A DNA stretch of 64,000 nucleotides from Marinobacter salinisoli (GTDB lineage Bacteria; Pseudomonadota; Gammaproteobacteria; Pseudomonadales; Oleiphilaceae): the NCBI RefSeq assembly GCF_017301335.1, contig NZ_CP071247.1, positions 2,914,001 to 2,978,000 on the forward strand, read 5' to 3'. Shown piece by piece: positions 30,183 through 38,466 of the stretch (position 1 is its first letter; each line of letters opens with the position of its first letter). Made by a program: the position numbers and the translations under genes. The notes beneath the pieces were generated by a model that was not told the origin of the DNA, did no database searches, and saw only the letters and a program-made list of their open reading frames with translations.

Positions 30183-30560
30183 ATGAAGCAGCACAACCGT
30201 TTAGGACGGATCCTTTTTGTTGTGGGTTTTACCGTCACCCTCGCGGCCTGCGCAGGACCAGGGCCGAAACCAACCAGCGAACTGAGACTCGCTGAGTCTT
30301 CCGTTCAACAGGCTGAAGCCTCGGATGCAAGAAAGTATGACCCCGTACTGCTCAACCAGGCGCAGAACAAACTCGCTGACGCACGCAAACTGATTGACCA
30401 GGAGGAATACGAGCAGGCCCGGTTACTTCTGGAGCAGGCTGCAGTGGATGCGCAACTGGCCGCCGCGCGCTCGCAAGCAGAAAAATCCCAGGCAGCCATG
30501 AACGAAATCAACAAGAACATTGAAGCCCTGCAAAACGAGCTCGATATGGAATCCCAGTAA
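30183..30560 (+). CDS. DUF4398 lipoprotein
   Basis: 125 aa. The signal peptide ends in a lipobox LAACAG, with lipidated Cys near residue 23. The mature part is one long helical hairpin rich in Ala, Glu, Gln and Lys (QAQNKLADARKLIDQEEYEQA), a DUF4398-type coiled segment. It is followed 24 nt later by an OmpA-like lipoprotein that begins with a similar helical block, so the two are likely co-transcribed and may act together at the outer membrane or peptidoglycan. Confidence 0.85.
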   Translation: MKQHNRLGRILFVVGFTVTLAACAGPGPKPTSELRLAESSVQQAEASDARKYDPVLLNQAQNKLADARKLIDQEEYEQARLLLEQAAVDAQLAAARSQAEKSQAAMNEINKNIEALQNELDMESQ

Positions 30561-30584
30561 CGGCGAAGCAAGGAGATCAAGAGA

Positions 30585-31370
30585 ATGAATCGACTACTTT
30601 CCATTGTGATCGCACTCGGGCTGACCACCTTGTTCGCAGGCTGCGCCAGCTCGCCTCCCTACAACGAGAAGCTGGACGAAGCCAGATCCGCTTACCTCGC
30701 CATTGAACAGGATCCGGACGTAGCCCGCAGTGGTGCCAGCCAGCTGCGCAGCGCCAGAACCGAACTGGACAAGGCGGAAGCGCTTCTTGAAGAAGACGCC
30801 GACGTAGCGGAAATCGAACACGCATCCTACCTCGCCCTCCGGCATGCTGAAATCGCCCAGCAACAGGGGCTGCGTGCAGCTCTTGAGGACGATGTAGCCT
30901 CGGCGGAGGAGCGCCGCAATCAGATCATGCTGGACATGAAAACCCAGGAAGCGGCTGACCTGCGCGCCCAGATGGCCGCGATGCAAGCCGAGCGCACCGA
31001 ACGCGGTATGGTGCTGACACTCGGTGATGTGCTGTTTGATGTGGGCAAGGCGGATCTCAAGCCATCAGCCCAGAGAACCATCGATCAACTTGCGCAATTC
31101 ATGAAACAGTATGAAGAACGCAGGGTTCGGGTTGAGGGTTACACCGACAGTACCGGCGACGAAGGGTTCAACCAGCGCTTATCCGAACAGCGGGCAATGT
31201 CCGTGTACGACGCGCTGTTGAGCGAAGGCATTTCGAGCAGCCGGGTCGAGGTAGAAGGCTACGGCGAGGCCTACCCGGTAGCGAGCAATGACACCAGCGC
31301 AGGCCGGCAAGAAAACCGGCGGGTCGAGATCGTGATTTCGGACGAGTCCGGAAACATCAAGGGCCGCTGA
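30585..31370 (+). CDS. OmpA-family lipoprotein with N-terminal DUF4398-like helices
   Basis: 261 aa. Lipobox LFAGCAS with Cys near residue 21. Residues about 25-140 are helical and resemble the preceding DUF4398 protein (AYLAIEQDPDVARSGASQLRSA). Residues about 145-255 form an OmpA C-terminal peptidoglycan-binding domain with FDVGKADLKPSA, VEGYTDSTGDEGFNQRLSEQRA and RRVEIVI. It probably ties the outer membrane to the cell wall. GGAG lies upstream of ATG 30585. Confidence 0.93.
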   Translation: MNRLLSIVIALGLTTLFAGCASSPPYNEKLDEARSAYLAIEQDPDVARSGASQLRSARTELDKAEALLEEDADVAEIEHASYLALRHAEIAQQQGLRAALEDDVASAEERRNQIMLDMKTQEAADLRAQMAAMQAERTERGMVLTLGDVLFDVGKADLKPSAQRTIDQLAQFMKQYEERRVRVEGYTDSTGDEGFNQRLSEQRAMSVYDALLSEGISSSRVEVEGYGEAYPVASNDTSAGRQENRRVEIVISDESGNIKGR

Positions 31371-31515
31371 GGACCTCTCCCGATAGCGGGTAGCCTCAGT
31401 CCAGCGCTATCGCGCCGAGGTTACCCGTACTGCCTTTCCCACCGGACCAACGGGGAATCATGGCAAGCGCTGAAAACATTCTGTCCCTCCTTGGTCTGCC
31501 ACATCTGGCCTGCCG

Positions 31516-32094
31516 ATGAACCACGACAAGCTCTCTGCCGTCACCCTAATGCTGCTGATTCTGCTGATGCTTTATCCGGCAATGGCAACAGGCGCCCTGC
31601 GCTGCGGCACCGCTTTGATTGATCGGGACGCCTGGCCTTACGAAGTTGAAAAACAGTGCGGAAAACCCGACTACATCGCTATTTATCCCACCGCCAGCGT
31701 CCCCGGCCTCGGGATCGTGCAAACCGAAGAACACTGGTTTTATAACGACGGCCCACAGCGCTTTATCCGAAAGCTCACCTTCCGCAACGGCAAGCTGACA
31801 AACATTGAGAGCCTGGGATATGGCTTTCATCCACCGTCCAGACCTCACTGCAGCCCCAGCACCCTGCGCCATATCACCAACGAATACGAACTGATTGCCC
31901 GCTGCGGTGAACCCGTTTCCAAACGTGTTGAATGGCGCTCGCCCATCACCCGAAAGCGAACCGAAACCTGGCAGGTTCTGCAGCCGGTGTTCGTGCAGGA
32001 GTGGCTGTACGATTTTTCCAGCAATCAATTCCGGCAAGTTGTTACGATCGAAAACGGTCGCATTGTCGGCGTCGAGTCCCGGCCGAACAAGTAA
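31516..32094 (+). CDS. DUF2845 secreted protein
   Basis: 192 aa with a signal peptide (about residues 1-26). Two copies of the DUF2845 unit are visible: LRCGTALIDRDAWPYEVEKQCGKPD and, further on, NEYELIARCGEPVSKR, each followed by a beta strand region ending in NGKLTNIES or NGRIVGVES. Paired Cys in each copy suggest disulfides in the periplasm. The function is unknown. Confidence 0.85.
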   Translation: MNHDKLSAVTLMLLILLMLYPAMATGALRCGTALIDRDAWPYEVEKQCGKPDYIAIYPTASVPGLGIVQTEEHWFYNDGPQRFIRKLTFRNGKLTNIESLGYGFHPPSRPHCSPSTLRHITNEYELIARCGEPVSKRVEWRSPITRKRTETWQVLQPVFVQEWLYDFSSNQFRQVVTIENGRIVGVESRPNK

Positions 32095-32139
32095 CTCGGG
32101 TGCTGAGCATGGGCACACCTGCCCGTTCCCGATACCGGG

Positions 32140-32481
32140 CTAACTTTCCGCATTTTTCTCGGGCAGGGACGCCACAAAGTCAAGACACCGGTCAATCCAT
32201 TGGGATAAATCGCCGTCTTCAGAAACGCCCTCTGCACTGACATAAACGAGCCCTTTCATGGGCCGGCCGGTAAAATCCATCTCACTGGCGTGGGGGTTTC
32301 CAAGGCACTCTTTGTACTGCTCCGGGCCGACCCGAGCCATCAGAGTGTCCCCAAGGATACCGCAGCACATGTGGCCGGAAACCATAAAACAGAGCCCGCC
32401 GAACATCTTTTTCTCTGACACCTCTGTTTTACTGCCCAGCTTCTCCCGGACGCGTTCGGCGAGGCCTTCGTCATACGACAT
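32140..32481 (-). CDS. TfoX/Sxy N-terminal domain protein
   Basis: 113 aa. The fold signature MFGGLCFMVSGHMCCGIL...LMARVGPEQY matches the TfoX N-terminal domain. It lacks the C-terminal domain of the full competence regulator, so it is a single-domain member. Such short proteins are common in proteobacteria, and their link to natural competence is unproven. It converges with the DUF2845 gene. Confidence 0.88.
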   Translation of the reverse strand: MSYDEGLAERVREKLGSKTEVSEKKMFGGLCFMVSGHMCCGILGDTLMARVGPEQYKECLGNPHASEMDFTGRPMKGLVYVSAEGVSEDGDLSQWIDRCLDFVASLPEKNAES

Positions 32482-32656
32482 GGGATAACACCTCCGTTGC
32501 TTTCAAGCCAAATCCAAGCCCCTCCTCTCGGGGAGCGGCCGTCAGAAAAGTCTAGCTTGCCGCGACGGTTTGTTCTCCTGAACCGGTCCAAGGCTTCGGT
32601 TTTCAAGCCCGCAGCTCAAAGCAACCCGATGATGAACGTTTCGGGTCGCAAGCTCG

Positions 32657-33601
32657 CTACCAGCCATTCGGGCGCAGAGCGGCGCGCACCGTGTGAAATT
32701 CACCTCGGGCAAAGGCACGAAGCTGCGCCTCCACCTGATCAAAGCTCAGGTTCTGCACCCAATCCGAACGACACTGCCCGGCAAGGGTCACGGCCTGTTC
32801 GAACTGAGCCCTTGAAAATACAAAGGAACCGATAAGGGATTTCTGTTCACGGATGAACTGATTGAACGGAACGTCATTACTTGCCGAGGCAAAGCCCATA
32901 AATACGCATTTCCCGTTTTTGCGGGTGCAGTGCATCCCCATCTGTCGGGTTTCGGGCGTGCCCACCGTATCGAACACCACATCGAACTCACCGGCAATCT
33001 GCGCCGCCGTCGCGTTGGCACCCAAAACCCTGGCCGCTTCCTGGCGATGTTCGGAGATTTCACATACGGAAATCGCCGCGCATTCCTGCTCCACGGCGGC
33101 CGCCACCAGCCCCAAGCCAAGGGCGCCGGCGCCGATCACAAGCACAGAATCTGTCGGTTTGGGCTGGGCCCGCTGCCAGGCGTTGATCGAGTTGGCAAAA
33201 GGCTCTATGAATGACGCCTGTTCCCAGCTCAGCGCATCGGGCAGCGGCACCAGCGATGCTTGAGGCACAACCACCTGTTGTGCGAAACCGCCCGGCTCCT
33301 GAACCCCGATCAGCCGCCATTGATCGCAGAGCTGGCTGAGCGCCTCACGGCAATATTGGCACTGCCCGCACGAGAGCAGAGGAAACACCGTAGCCCGCTC
33401 CCCCTGAGCGGTTTTTCCGGAAATGCTATGGCCCATGATATTAGGCAACGGACGTACCCCCGGATTCCCGAGCGCTAGCATTTCGCTGCCGCCGAACCCG
33501 GCGATATGAACCGTGATCCGCGCCCGGTCAGCGCGGGCCGCGGGCACTTCAATGTGATCCATCGACAACATGCCCGGTCCGCTAAGCGTGAGTGCTTTCA
33601 T
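32657..33601 (-). CDS. Zinc-type alcohol/polyol dehydrogenase (MDR family) lacking the first catalytic-zinc Cys
   Basis: 314 aa medium-chain dehydrogenase. The structural zinc motif CGQCQYC...LC is intact, and the NAD(P) fold has VIGAGALGLGLVAAA. The usual catalytic-zinc Cys motif (ICGSD in relatives) reads FGGSE, so the Cys is Gly, and the GHE motif reads GHS. The downstream Glu (IEPFANS) remains. Catalytic zinc binding is therefore doubtful. ATG at 33599-33601 follows a GGAGG site. It lies directly downstream of the MFS-acyltransferase gene on the same strand, likely the same operon. Confidence 0.88.
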   Translation of the reverse strand: MKALTLSGPGMLSMDHIEVPAARADRARITVHIAGFGGSEMLALGNPGVRPLPNIMGHSISGKTAQGERATVFPLLSCGQCQYCREALSQLCDQWRLIGVQEPGGFAQQVVVPQASLVPLPDALSWEQASFIEPFANSINAWQRAQPKPTDSVLVIGAGALGLGLVAAAVEQECAAISVCEISEHRQEAARVLGANATAAQIAGEFDVVFDTVGTPETRQMGMHCTRKNGKCVFMGFASASNDVPFNQFIREQKSLIGSFVFSRAQFEQAVTLAGQCRSDWVQNLSFDQVEAQLRAFARGEFHTVRAALRPNGW

Positions 33602-33669
33602 CCGACTATTCCTCCCTGAATCCTGAATCCCGCACCCTGATCGGCGGGGTTTTACGGCAACACTGCCGC

Positions 33670-35556
33670 TCACACCGCCAGGCTATCCTTGAGTGATTCG
33701 ACTTTGCGCTGTAATCCCGGAGCCGTTACTTCCTCGGGTGGCAACGAATCGCCCGCGATCACCTGAACTTTTGACCAGAATCGCTTGGGCCGCTTGGTCA
33801 GCGCGTGGCCATCTTTGTGACTGAACAAGCTGCCCCATAGCCCTTCCAGAGCCATCGGTATCACGGGCACCGGCGTCTCCTGAATGATTCGTTCAATACC
33901 AGCCTTGAACTCGTCGATCTCTCCGGATTTGGTGAGTTTGCCTTCCGGGAAAATACACACCAGATGCCCTCCCTCCAGTTCCTCTTTGATGCGCCGAAAC
34001 GCCGTCTCGTAGGTTTCAGGATCCTGCTTCGGCGAGCAGATCGCAATCGTTTTTGCCAGTTTGAAAAAGGACTTCAAGCCGGTCATCTCGGCAATGCTTT
34101 TATCCATCACAAACCGAATCGGCCGGTGATGGCAGCCGGCCAGAATCAGGGCATCCACATAACTGACGTGGTTGCATACCAGCACGGCCGCGCCCTCGTC
34201 GGGAATTTTCTCAAGGTCGCGATGAGAAACCCGGTACATGGTGTGGCTCAGCATCCATGTGCAGAAGCGAAGGACAAACTCAGGCACCTGATTGTATACA
34301 TGGGCGGCCACAACGATATTCACCACGCCAAGAATCAGGAAGTACAGCGGCAACGAGATCTTCAGCACGCTCAGTAACAGAATGCTGACCACCGCGCTGG
34401 CCACCATCAGAAGCGCATTCAGCATGTTGTTGGCGGCGATGATTTGGGCACGGTTCCTGTCGTCACTGCGGTGCTGAATCAGGGCCTGAAGTGGCACAAC
34501 GTAGATGCCCCCAAAGGCGCTGATCATGGCGATATCAAACATCAGCCGCCAGTTCTCTTGCGCGCCGATGAAAGCCATGGCACTCATGCCCTCGGTAACC
34601 CTCAACTGCTGGCAGGCAAAAAACAGATCAATACCGAACACACTCATTCCGATGGAACCAATCGGAACAATACCCAACTCGATTTTGTGGCCGGACAGCT
34701 TTTCACAGAGCAGCGAGCCCAACGCGACCCCGAGGGAAAATAATGTCAGCAGCAGCGTCACAATCTGGGTATTGCCCCCCAGATAATCGCGGGCAAAATT
34801 GGGGAACTGGGTCAGGTAACTGGCACCCAGAAACCAGAACCAGCTGATGGCAAGAATCGACAGGTAAACCGACCGGGTTTGCTTCGCCTTCCGGATCGTA
34901 TGCTTGATCTCCGAGACCGGATTCCAGTTGATCACAAGGCCCGGATCGTTGGCTTTGGCCTGCGGAATAAAACGACTGGAAACATACCCCAGCAGCGCAA
35001 GCAACACGAGGCCGGCGGCAATCCAGGATTTCGACTGCTCCAGGCCAAATAAAAGCCCGGCGGCGATCGTTCCGCCCAGAATCGCCAGAAAAGTACCCAT
35101 CTCCACCAGGGCGTTGCCGCCCACCAGCTCCTCCGCCCTCAAATGCTGGGGCAAAAGAGCAAACTTAACAGGGCCAAATAACGCCGACTGGAGGCCCATC
35201 AAGAACAGAAGTGCCAGCAGCATCACGGCGCTGTCCAGAAACAGGGCTGTGGCCGCCAGCCCCATGATGACGACTTCCAACGCCTTGATCAGCCGAATCA
35301 GCTGGGACTTCTCGTGTCGGTCGGCAATTTGCCCGGCTATGGGCGAAAACAGAAAGAAGGGCAAAATGAACAAACCGGCTGCGAGGTTGGTATACAGGGC
35401 CGACTCTTCCTGAGCAGCCAGTCCGCCGAAGGCGATGAGCAGCAGCAGGACATTCTTGAACAGATTATCGTTAAACGCCCCAAGGGCCTGGGTCGCGAAA
35501 TACGGCAAAAACCGGCGACTTTTCAGAAGAGCAAACTGGCTTTGTTGTTGTGACAT
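33670..35556 (-). CDS. MFS transporter fused to a 1-acylglycerol-phosphate acyltransferase (PlsC) domain
   Basis: 628 aa. Residues 1 to about 410 form a 12-helix MFS carrier resembling the lysophospholipid flippase LplT (GAFNDNLFKNVLLLLIAFGG). Residues about 430-628 form a PlsC acyltransferase with the HX4D motif NHVSYVD and the substrate motif FPEGKLTKSGE. A likely role is import or flipping of lysophospholipids and re-acylation at the inner membrane. Some relatives add an acyl-ACP synthetase third domain, absent here. It is preceded by a TetR gene (13 nt) and followed by the dehydrogenase gene. Confidence 0.92.
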   Translation of the reverse strand: MSQQQSQFALLKSRRFLPYFATQALGAFNDNLFKNVLLLLIAFGGLAAQEESALYTNLAAGLFILPFFLFSPIAGQIADRHEKSQLIRLIKALEVVIMGLAATALFLDSAVMLLALLFLMGLQSALFGPVKFALLPQHLRAEELVGGNALVEMGTFLAILGGTIAAGLLFGLEQSKSWIAAGLVLLALLGYVSSRFIPQAKANDPGLVINWNPVSEIKHTIRKAKQTRSVYLSILAISWFWFLGASYLTQFPNFARDYLGGNTQIVTLLLTLFSLGVALGSLLCEKLSGHKIELGIVPIGSIGMSVFGIDLFFACQQLRVTEGMSAMAFIGAQENWRLMFDIAMISAFGGIYVVPLQALIQHRSDDRNRAQIIAANNMLNALLMVASAVVSILLLSVLKISLPLYFLILGVVNIVVAAHVYNQVPEFVLRFCTWMLSHTMYRVSHRDLEKIPDEGAAVLVCNHVSYVDALILAGCHHRPIRFVMDKSIAEMTGLKSFFKLAKTIAICSPKQDPETYETAFRRIKEELEGGHLVCIFPEGKLTKSGEIDEFKAGIERIIQETPVPVIPMALEGLWGSLFSHKDGHALTKRPKRFWSKVQVIAGDSLPPEEVTAPGLQRKVESLKDSLAV

Positions 35557-35569
35557 AAACGTCGTCCTT

Positions 35570-36172
35570 TCAGTCCCTTTTCCATGAAGATAAATAATGC
35601 GTGAGCAGTGAATTGATCATGCTGTCTCCGCCAACCGAGGTCTGGGCAAACAGCTTGTCGTCAATGGACAAGGCACAAATGCCATGAACCGCCGCCCAGA
35701 TAACCCGGGACGCCTCGTGCCGGTCGGCTTCCAGGGAGCCCTCATTCAACTCATAGAGGCACTGCTCAATCATCTCAAACAGGCGCTCAATCCGAGACCA
35801 CTGCCACTGGGGAAGCTCCTCCCCCTCCTCCATGTGATGCTCAAACAAGGCACGCCACTGATGCGGGCATTGCATGGCAAAAGACAGGTAGGCCTGGGCA
35901 AAGCGATGAAGTTTCTCTTCCGCTGACTCGGTATGGTTCATCACATCCACCAGTTGCCTGGCGATGATATCGAGGGTTCGGGCATTCGCTGCCAGAATCA
36001 ATCTGGAGTAACTGCCAAACAGATTAATGAGCGTTCCGGGTGAGTAGCCCACCATTTTCGCCAGTTTGCGCAGGCTCAACTGGTCTGCCGGCTCGTTCTG
36101 CAAGAACTCAAGAACACGGCCCAACACCAGTTCTGTGAGTTCTTCCGGAGTGTGGTCTTTTCTTCTTGCCAT
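35570..36172 (-). CDS. TetR/AcrR family transcriptional regulator
   Basis: 200 aa. Helix-turn-helix at about residues 27-60 (QLSLRKLAKMVGYSPGTLINLFGSYSRLI), followed by a helical ligand-binding domain. It is first in a leftward unit with the MFS-acyltransferase and dehydrogenase genes. A palindrome TGAACACCGTTAA overlaps its start region (36175-36187), and two better copies lie upstream, so it probably represses itself and the divergent gene. ATG at 36170-36172 (MARRKDHT) is preferred; a GTG 3 codons earlier is possible. Confidence 0.92.
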   Translation of the reverse strand: MARRKDHTPEELTELVLGRVLEFLQNEPADQLSLRKLAKMVGYSPGTLINLFGSYSRLILAANARTLDIIARQLVDVMNHTESAEEKLHRFAQAYLSFAMQCPHQWRALFEHHMEEGEELPQWQWSRIERLFEMIEQCLYELNEGSLEADRHEASRVIWAAVHGICALSIDDKLFAQTSVGGDSMINSLLTHYLSSWKRD

Positions 36173-36174
36173 TT

Positions 36175-36187
36175 TGAACACCGTTAA
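36175..36187. promoter_or_regulatory. Operator-like palindrome, copy 1
   Basis: TGAACACCGTTAA, an imperfect copy of the 13-bp palindrome found twice more upstream. It lies directly before the TetR start codon. Confidence 0.6.
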
Positions 36188-36226
36188 AAATGCTTGACAT
36201 CAAAAGGCCGCATCAAATCATTATTA

Positions 36227-36239
36227 TGAACACTGTTCA
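36227..36239. promoter_or_regulatory. Operator-like palindrome, copy 2
   Basis: TGAACACTGTTCA, with TGAAC/GTTCA arms, in the divergent intergenic region. It is a likely site for the adjacent TetR regulator. Confidence 0.7.
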
Positions 36240-36288
36240 GGATAATACCCTGAATCTAAACAGCGTCCAGCAAAAAGTCCGCTCATTT

Positions 36289-36301
36289 TGAACACCGTTC
36301 A
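36289..36301. promoter_or_regulatory. Operator-like palindrome, copy 3
   Basis: TGAACACCGTTCA, with the same TGAAC/GTTCA arms as copy 2, 30 nt before the start of the decayed VIT-domain gene. Confidence 0.7.
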
Positions 36302-36330
36302 AAAATATTGGCTTTGATAAGGAGATTGCT

Positions 36331-36948
36331 ATGACTTGATGCAGTTTTATTCAGCGCACAGGGACCAAACGCTTCTGCACAATCGCGTTGCTCTGTCTGC
36401 TTCCCGCCCTATCCCAGGCTGCCGGATTACCGGTCCCCGGGGGCAGCTCGTCTTCGCTGCAAATGGCCATTCACGAGGTCGGCGTGCAAATTCAGGACTC
36501 TTGCGCCGTTACCCGTATTGACCAGACGTTCAGAAATCCCGGCGCTCGGATAACCGATGCCCAGTACCGTTTCCCCCTGCCTGCCCGGGCCTCGGTGGGA
36601 CAGTTCACCTATTGGGTCGCAGGGCTGCCGATTCACGGAGAGGTTGTTAAAAAGCAAAAAGCGAATGATATCTACCACCAGGAACAACAGCAGGACCGAA
36701 AAGTGGCCGTCAGCGCCAAGCGAAGCGGTCAGGCCATTGAATACCGGGTTCCGGTCACCCTTCCAGACGTTGAGCGACGTTGCCCCGAACTGGAAAGAAT
36801 GCGCGCCTTCGCCCACATACAGCGGCTGCTGGATGAGCAAGAAACCTTTGGCGGCGGGGGCGCGATAGACCCCTGGTGGCTGTTACTGGCTTTGCTGGTA
36901 TTGATTGGACGTCGTGGGTTCTTTGGGCGAACACCTCGCTTCAATTAA
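36331..36948 (+). pseudogene. Decayed VIT-domain surface protein with GlyGly-CTERM-like tail
   Basis: An AAGGAG site precedes ATG 36331, but codon 3 is TGA (36337-36339). The reading frame then continues open through a signal-peptide-like core (IALLCLLPALSQAAG) into a VIT domain (IDQTFRNPGARITDAQYRFPLP). It jumps to what looks like the end of the parent protein (ELERMRAFAHIQRLLDEQ) and ends in GGGGAIDPWWLLLALLVLIGRRG, a GlyGly-CTERM-type sorting tail. The VWA domain normally between VIT and tail is missing. A premature stop plus an internal deletion argue for a pseudogene, though a TTG at 36388 could still start a short product. Confidence 0.72.
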
Positions 36949-36979
36949 AGCGAGTGCCCCCACCTAATGTTAAGAAGCA

Positions 36980-37008
36980 AAAACGGGCCTGATCCGAGGC
37001 CCGCTTTT
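36980..37008. terminator. Bidirectional hairpin terminator
   Basis: CGGGCCT (36984-36990) pairs with AGGCCCG (36997-37003), flanked by AAAAA on the left and CTTTTCT on the right. It lies between the convergent VIT pseudogene and the 37109-37603 gene. Confidence 0.75.
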
Positions 37009-37108
37009 CTGGTGTAGCTATGTGAGTCGCTGCCGCGTTGAAGCACCTCAGCCGTGACTGGAAGAGCGCTCACAGAACAGCGCAGGATCCGTGGGGTGAT
37101 GTCGATTG

Positions 37109-37603
37109 TTAGGCTTTGAATTCCTGTGCAACCTGCCAATACGCCTTAACCGCGGCGTTAGCCTGTGCCACTTTTTCCAGTTCACGGGCCAACTCGGTTC
37201 TCAGGCCAAACGATGCACTGTGTGCACAGGGCCAGACCTTAGCAGACTCCTCAAGGCAAATAATTGCAGCGGCCGTGTTGCCACGTTTGAGCTCTGCCAA
37301 ACCCAGCCTGGTATATGCCGCATTGTACCCACACTGACGGGGTTCAGGAGAAAGCCAATCGGTGCGTATACGCATACGAGCCACAAGCCCCAGGAGTGAC
37401 CAGAGCCTTGCCTTCTGAAACAACACCCCGAACAGCGACAACAAAGCATGCAATATCACGCCCGGAAGCATACGAGCCAGGCCGACCTCAAGACGCGGAT
37501 CGTTCATAAAATCAGGAACTTCTGAATGATCCTGATATTCGATCCAAGCATAAAACTGACGTGCCGCTGCAGTAGCTTCCTTTGTGTCTCTGGGCCCCAT
37601 CAT
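37109..37603 (-). CDS. Hypothetical protein with a TPR-like helical part
   Basis: About 164 aa. I do not recognise the family. A hydrophobic stretch (MLPGVILHALLSLFGVLF) sits near residues 46-63. The C-terminal third resembles a tetratricopeptide unit (YNAAYTRLGLAELKRGNTAAAIICLEESAKVWP). GGGGGAG sits 1 nt before ATG 37603 and 4 nt before ATG 37600, so either could be the start. The gene lies beyond the last recognisable attC. The stop is in GCCTAAC, which resembles an attC end, but no second half can be seen, so cassette origin is unproven. Confidence 0.6.
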   Translation of the reverse strand: MMGPRDTKEATAAARQFYAWIEYQDHSEVPDFMNDPRLEVGLARMLPGVILHALLSLFGVLFQKARLWSLLGLVARMRIRTDWLSPEPRQCGYNAAYTRLGLAELKRGNTAAAIICLEESAKVWPCAHSASFGLRTELARELEKVAQANAAVKAYWQVAQEFKA

Positions 37604-38019
37604 ACTCCCCCATTGCACAACGCCGGGATTTGCGGCGGAGGATCAATACCGGTCATCGAAAAATGACGATTTAGTCGTCCGTCACCCCGATGTCCCAGCG
37701 GCATCCAGCGCACGCATGTAAGTTATTTTTAGCTTGCACGACTCAAGCCCGATGGCGGAGGAAGCAGCGCACGAAACGCAATGATTTTGCAATGTTTTAC
37801 ATCGAAGGGAGGCCAGCCCAGGTGCGGATATGGTGACCGTTGCCGGCTATATCGGCTTGAGGCACGTCCGTAGTTTCTATTATGGGTCTGGCCCATGGCA
37901 GGCCCCCTTTAGTGTCTAGTGTCGGATTTATGACCGTCCACTAAAGTGGGGAAAGTCCAAATGAGCGCAGCGAATGCACACAAAAGCTGCGGAGGTTGCG
38001 CGTCCTGTTGAGCCGCTTG
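37604..38019. other. Distal edge of the cassette array, no gene seen
   Basis: 416 bases with no supported ORF. The right part (about 37950-38019) is half of an attC. The segment 37910-37950 has short related units TTTAGTGTCTAGTGT and CCACTAAAGTGG, which look like an insertion-sequence scar, though I cannot assign a family. The rest shows nothing I can name. Confidence 0.5.
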
Positions 38020-38026
38020 TTATAAG
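37950..38026 (-). repeat. attC of the last cassette, truncated
   Basis: Only the gene-proximal half is clear: GAGCCGCTTGTTATAAG on the plus strand (38010-38026), including the stop of the 38020-38307 gene. The matching TAACGC/CGGCTC half expected on the left is absent. Confidence 0.6.
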
Positions 38027-38307
38027 CCATCTGGATCACTCTGTTCTGAGACATGCCTGAACAATTTCTCGATTGCCGGCTGTCCCTCTTTGCCCCTTGG
38101 CTCAATCGAAACCCCATTTGGGAAGTCGTCATATACGAAGTTAAGAACCACACCCTCGTATTCAATTTCCCAAATTCGAATGTCAGGGCCGTCTATTTTT
38201 TTAATGATCTTAGCTCCAATTTGCGCAACGAACTTTTTGGCGAAAGAAGGAAATGACTCCCAAGAACCAGCCTCAGTCAATTCCAGACTGAAATCACCAG
38301 AAGCCAT
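38020..38307 (-). CDS. Cassette protein, unknown function (last in array)
   Basis: 95 aa soluble acidic protein with no signal peptide. It has an alternating strand pattern (IRIWEIEYEGVVLNFVYDDFPNGVSIEP). I do not recognise the family with confidence; a DUF3630-like fold is possible. The start at 38307 (MASGDFSLEL) fits a compact domain better than the in-frame ATG at 38340, which would add 11 basic residues. It is the final ORF of the cassette array, with its stop embedded in a truncated attC. Confidence 0.65.
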   Translation of the reverse strand: MASGDFSLELTEAGSWESFPSFAKKFVAQIGAKIIKKIDGPDIRIWEIEYEGVVLNFVYDDFPNGVSIEPRGKEGQPAIEKLFRHVSEQSDPDGL

Positions 38308-38351
38308 TTTTTGCTTTCTTGGACTAGCGAATCTGATCATCTTGTTTGCTT

Positions 38352-38466
38352 ATAACGCCGTGCTCAGCGGCGGCTTACTTTGTGTGCTTTTTGCACGAAA
38401 ATAGGAGCGCAGCGACCGTGCAAAAAGTGCACAAAGTAAGACGGCAGCTGCAGCACTTTGTTAGCC
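38352..38466 (-). repeat. attC site
   Basis: Begins TATAACGCC at 38352 and ends TTTGTTAGCC at 38466, with arms GTGCTCAGC/GCTGCAGCAC that pair apart from one extra base, and an inner hairpin TACTTTGTG.../CACAAAGTA. About 115 bp, the longest in the array. Confidence 0.85.
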
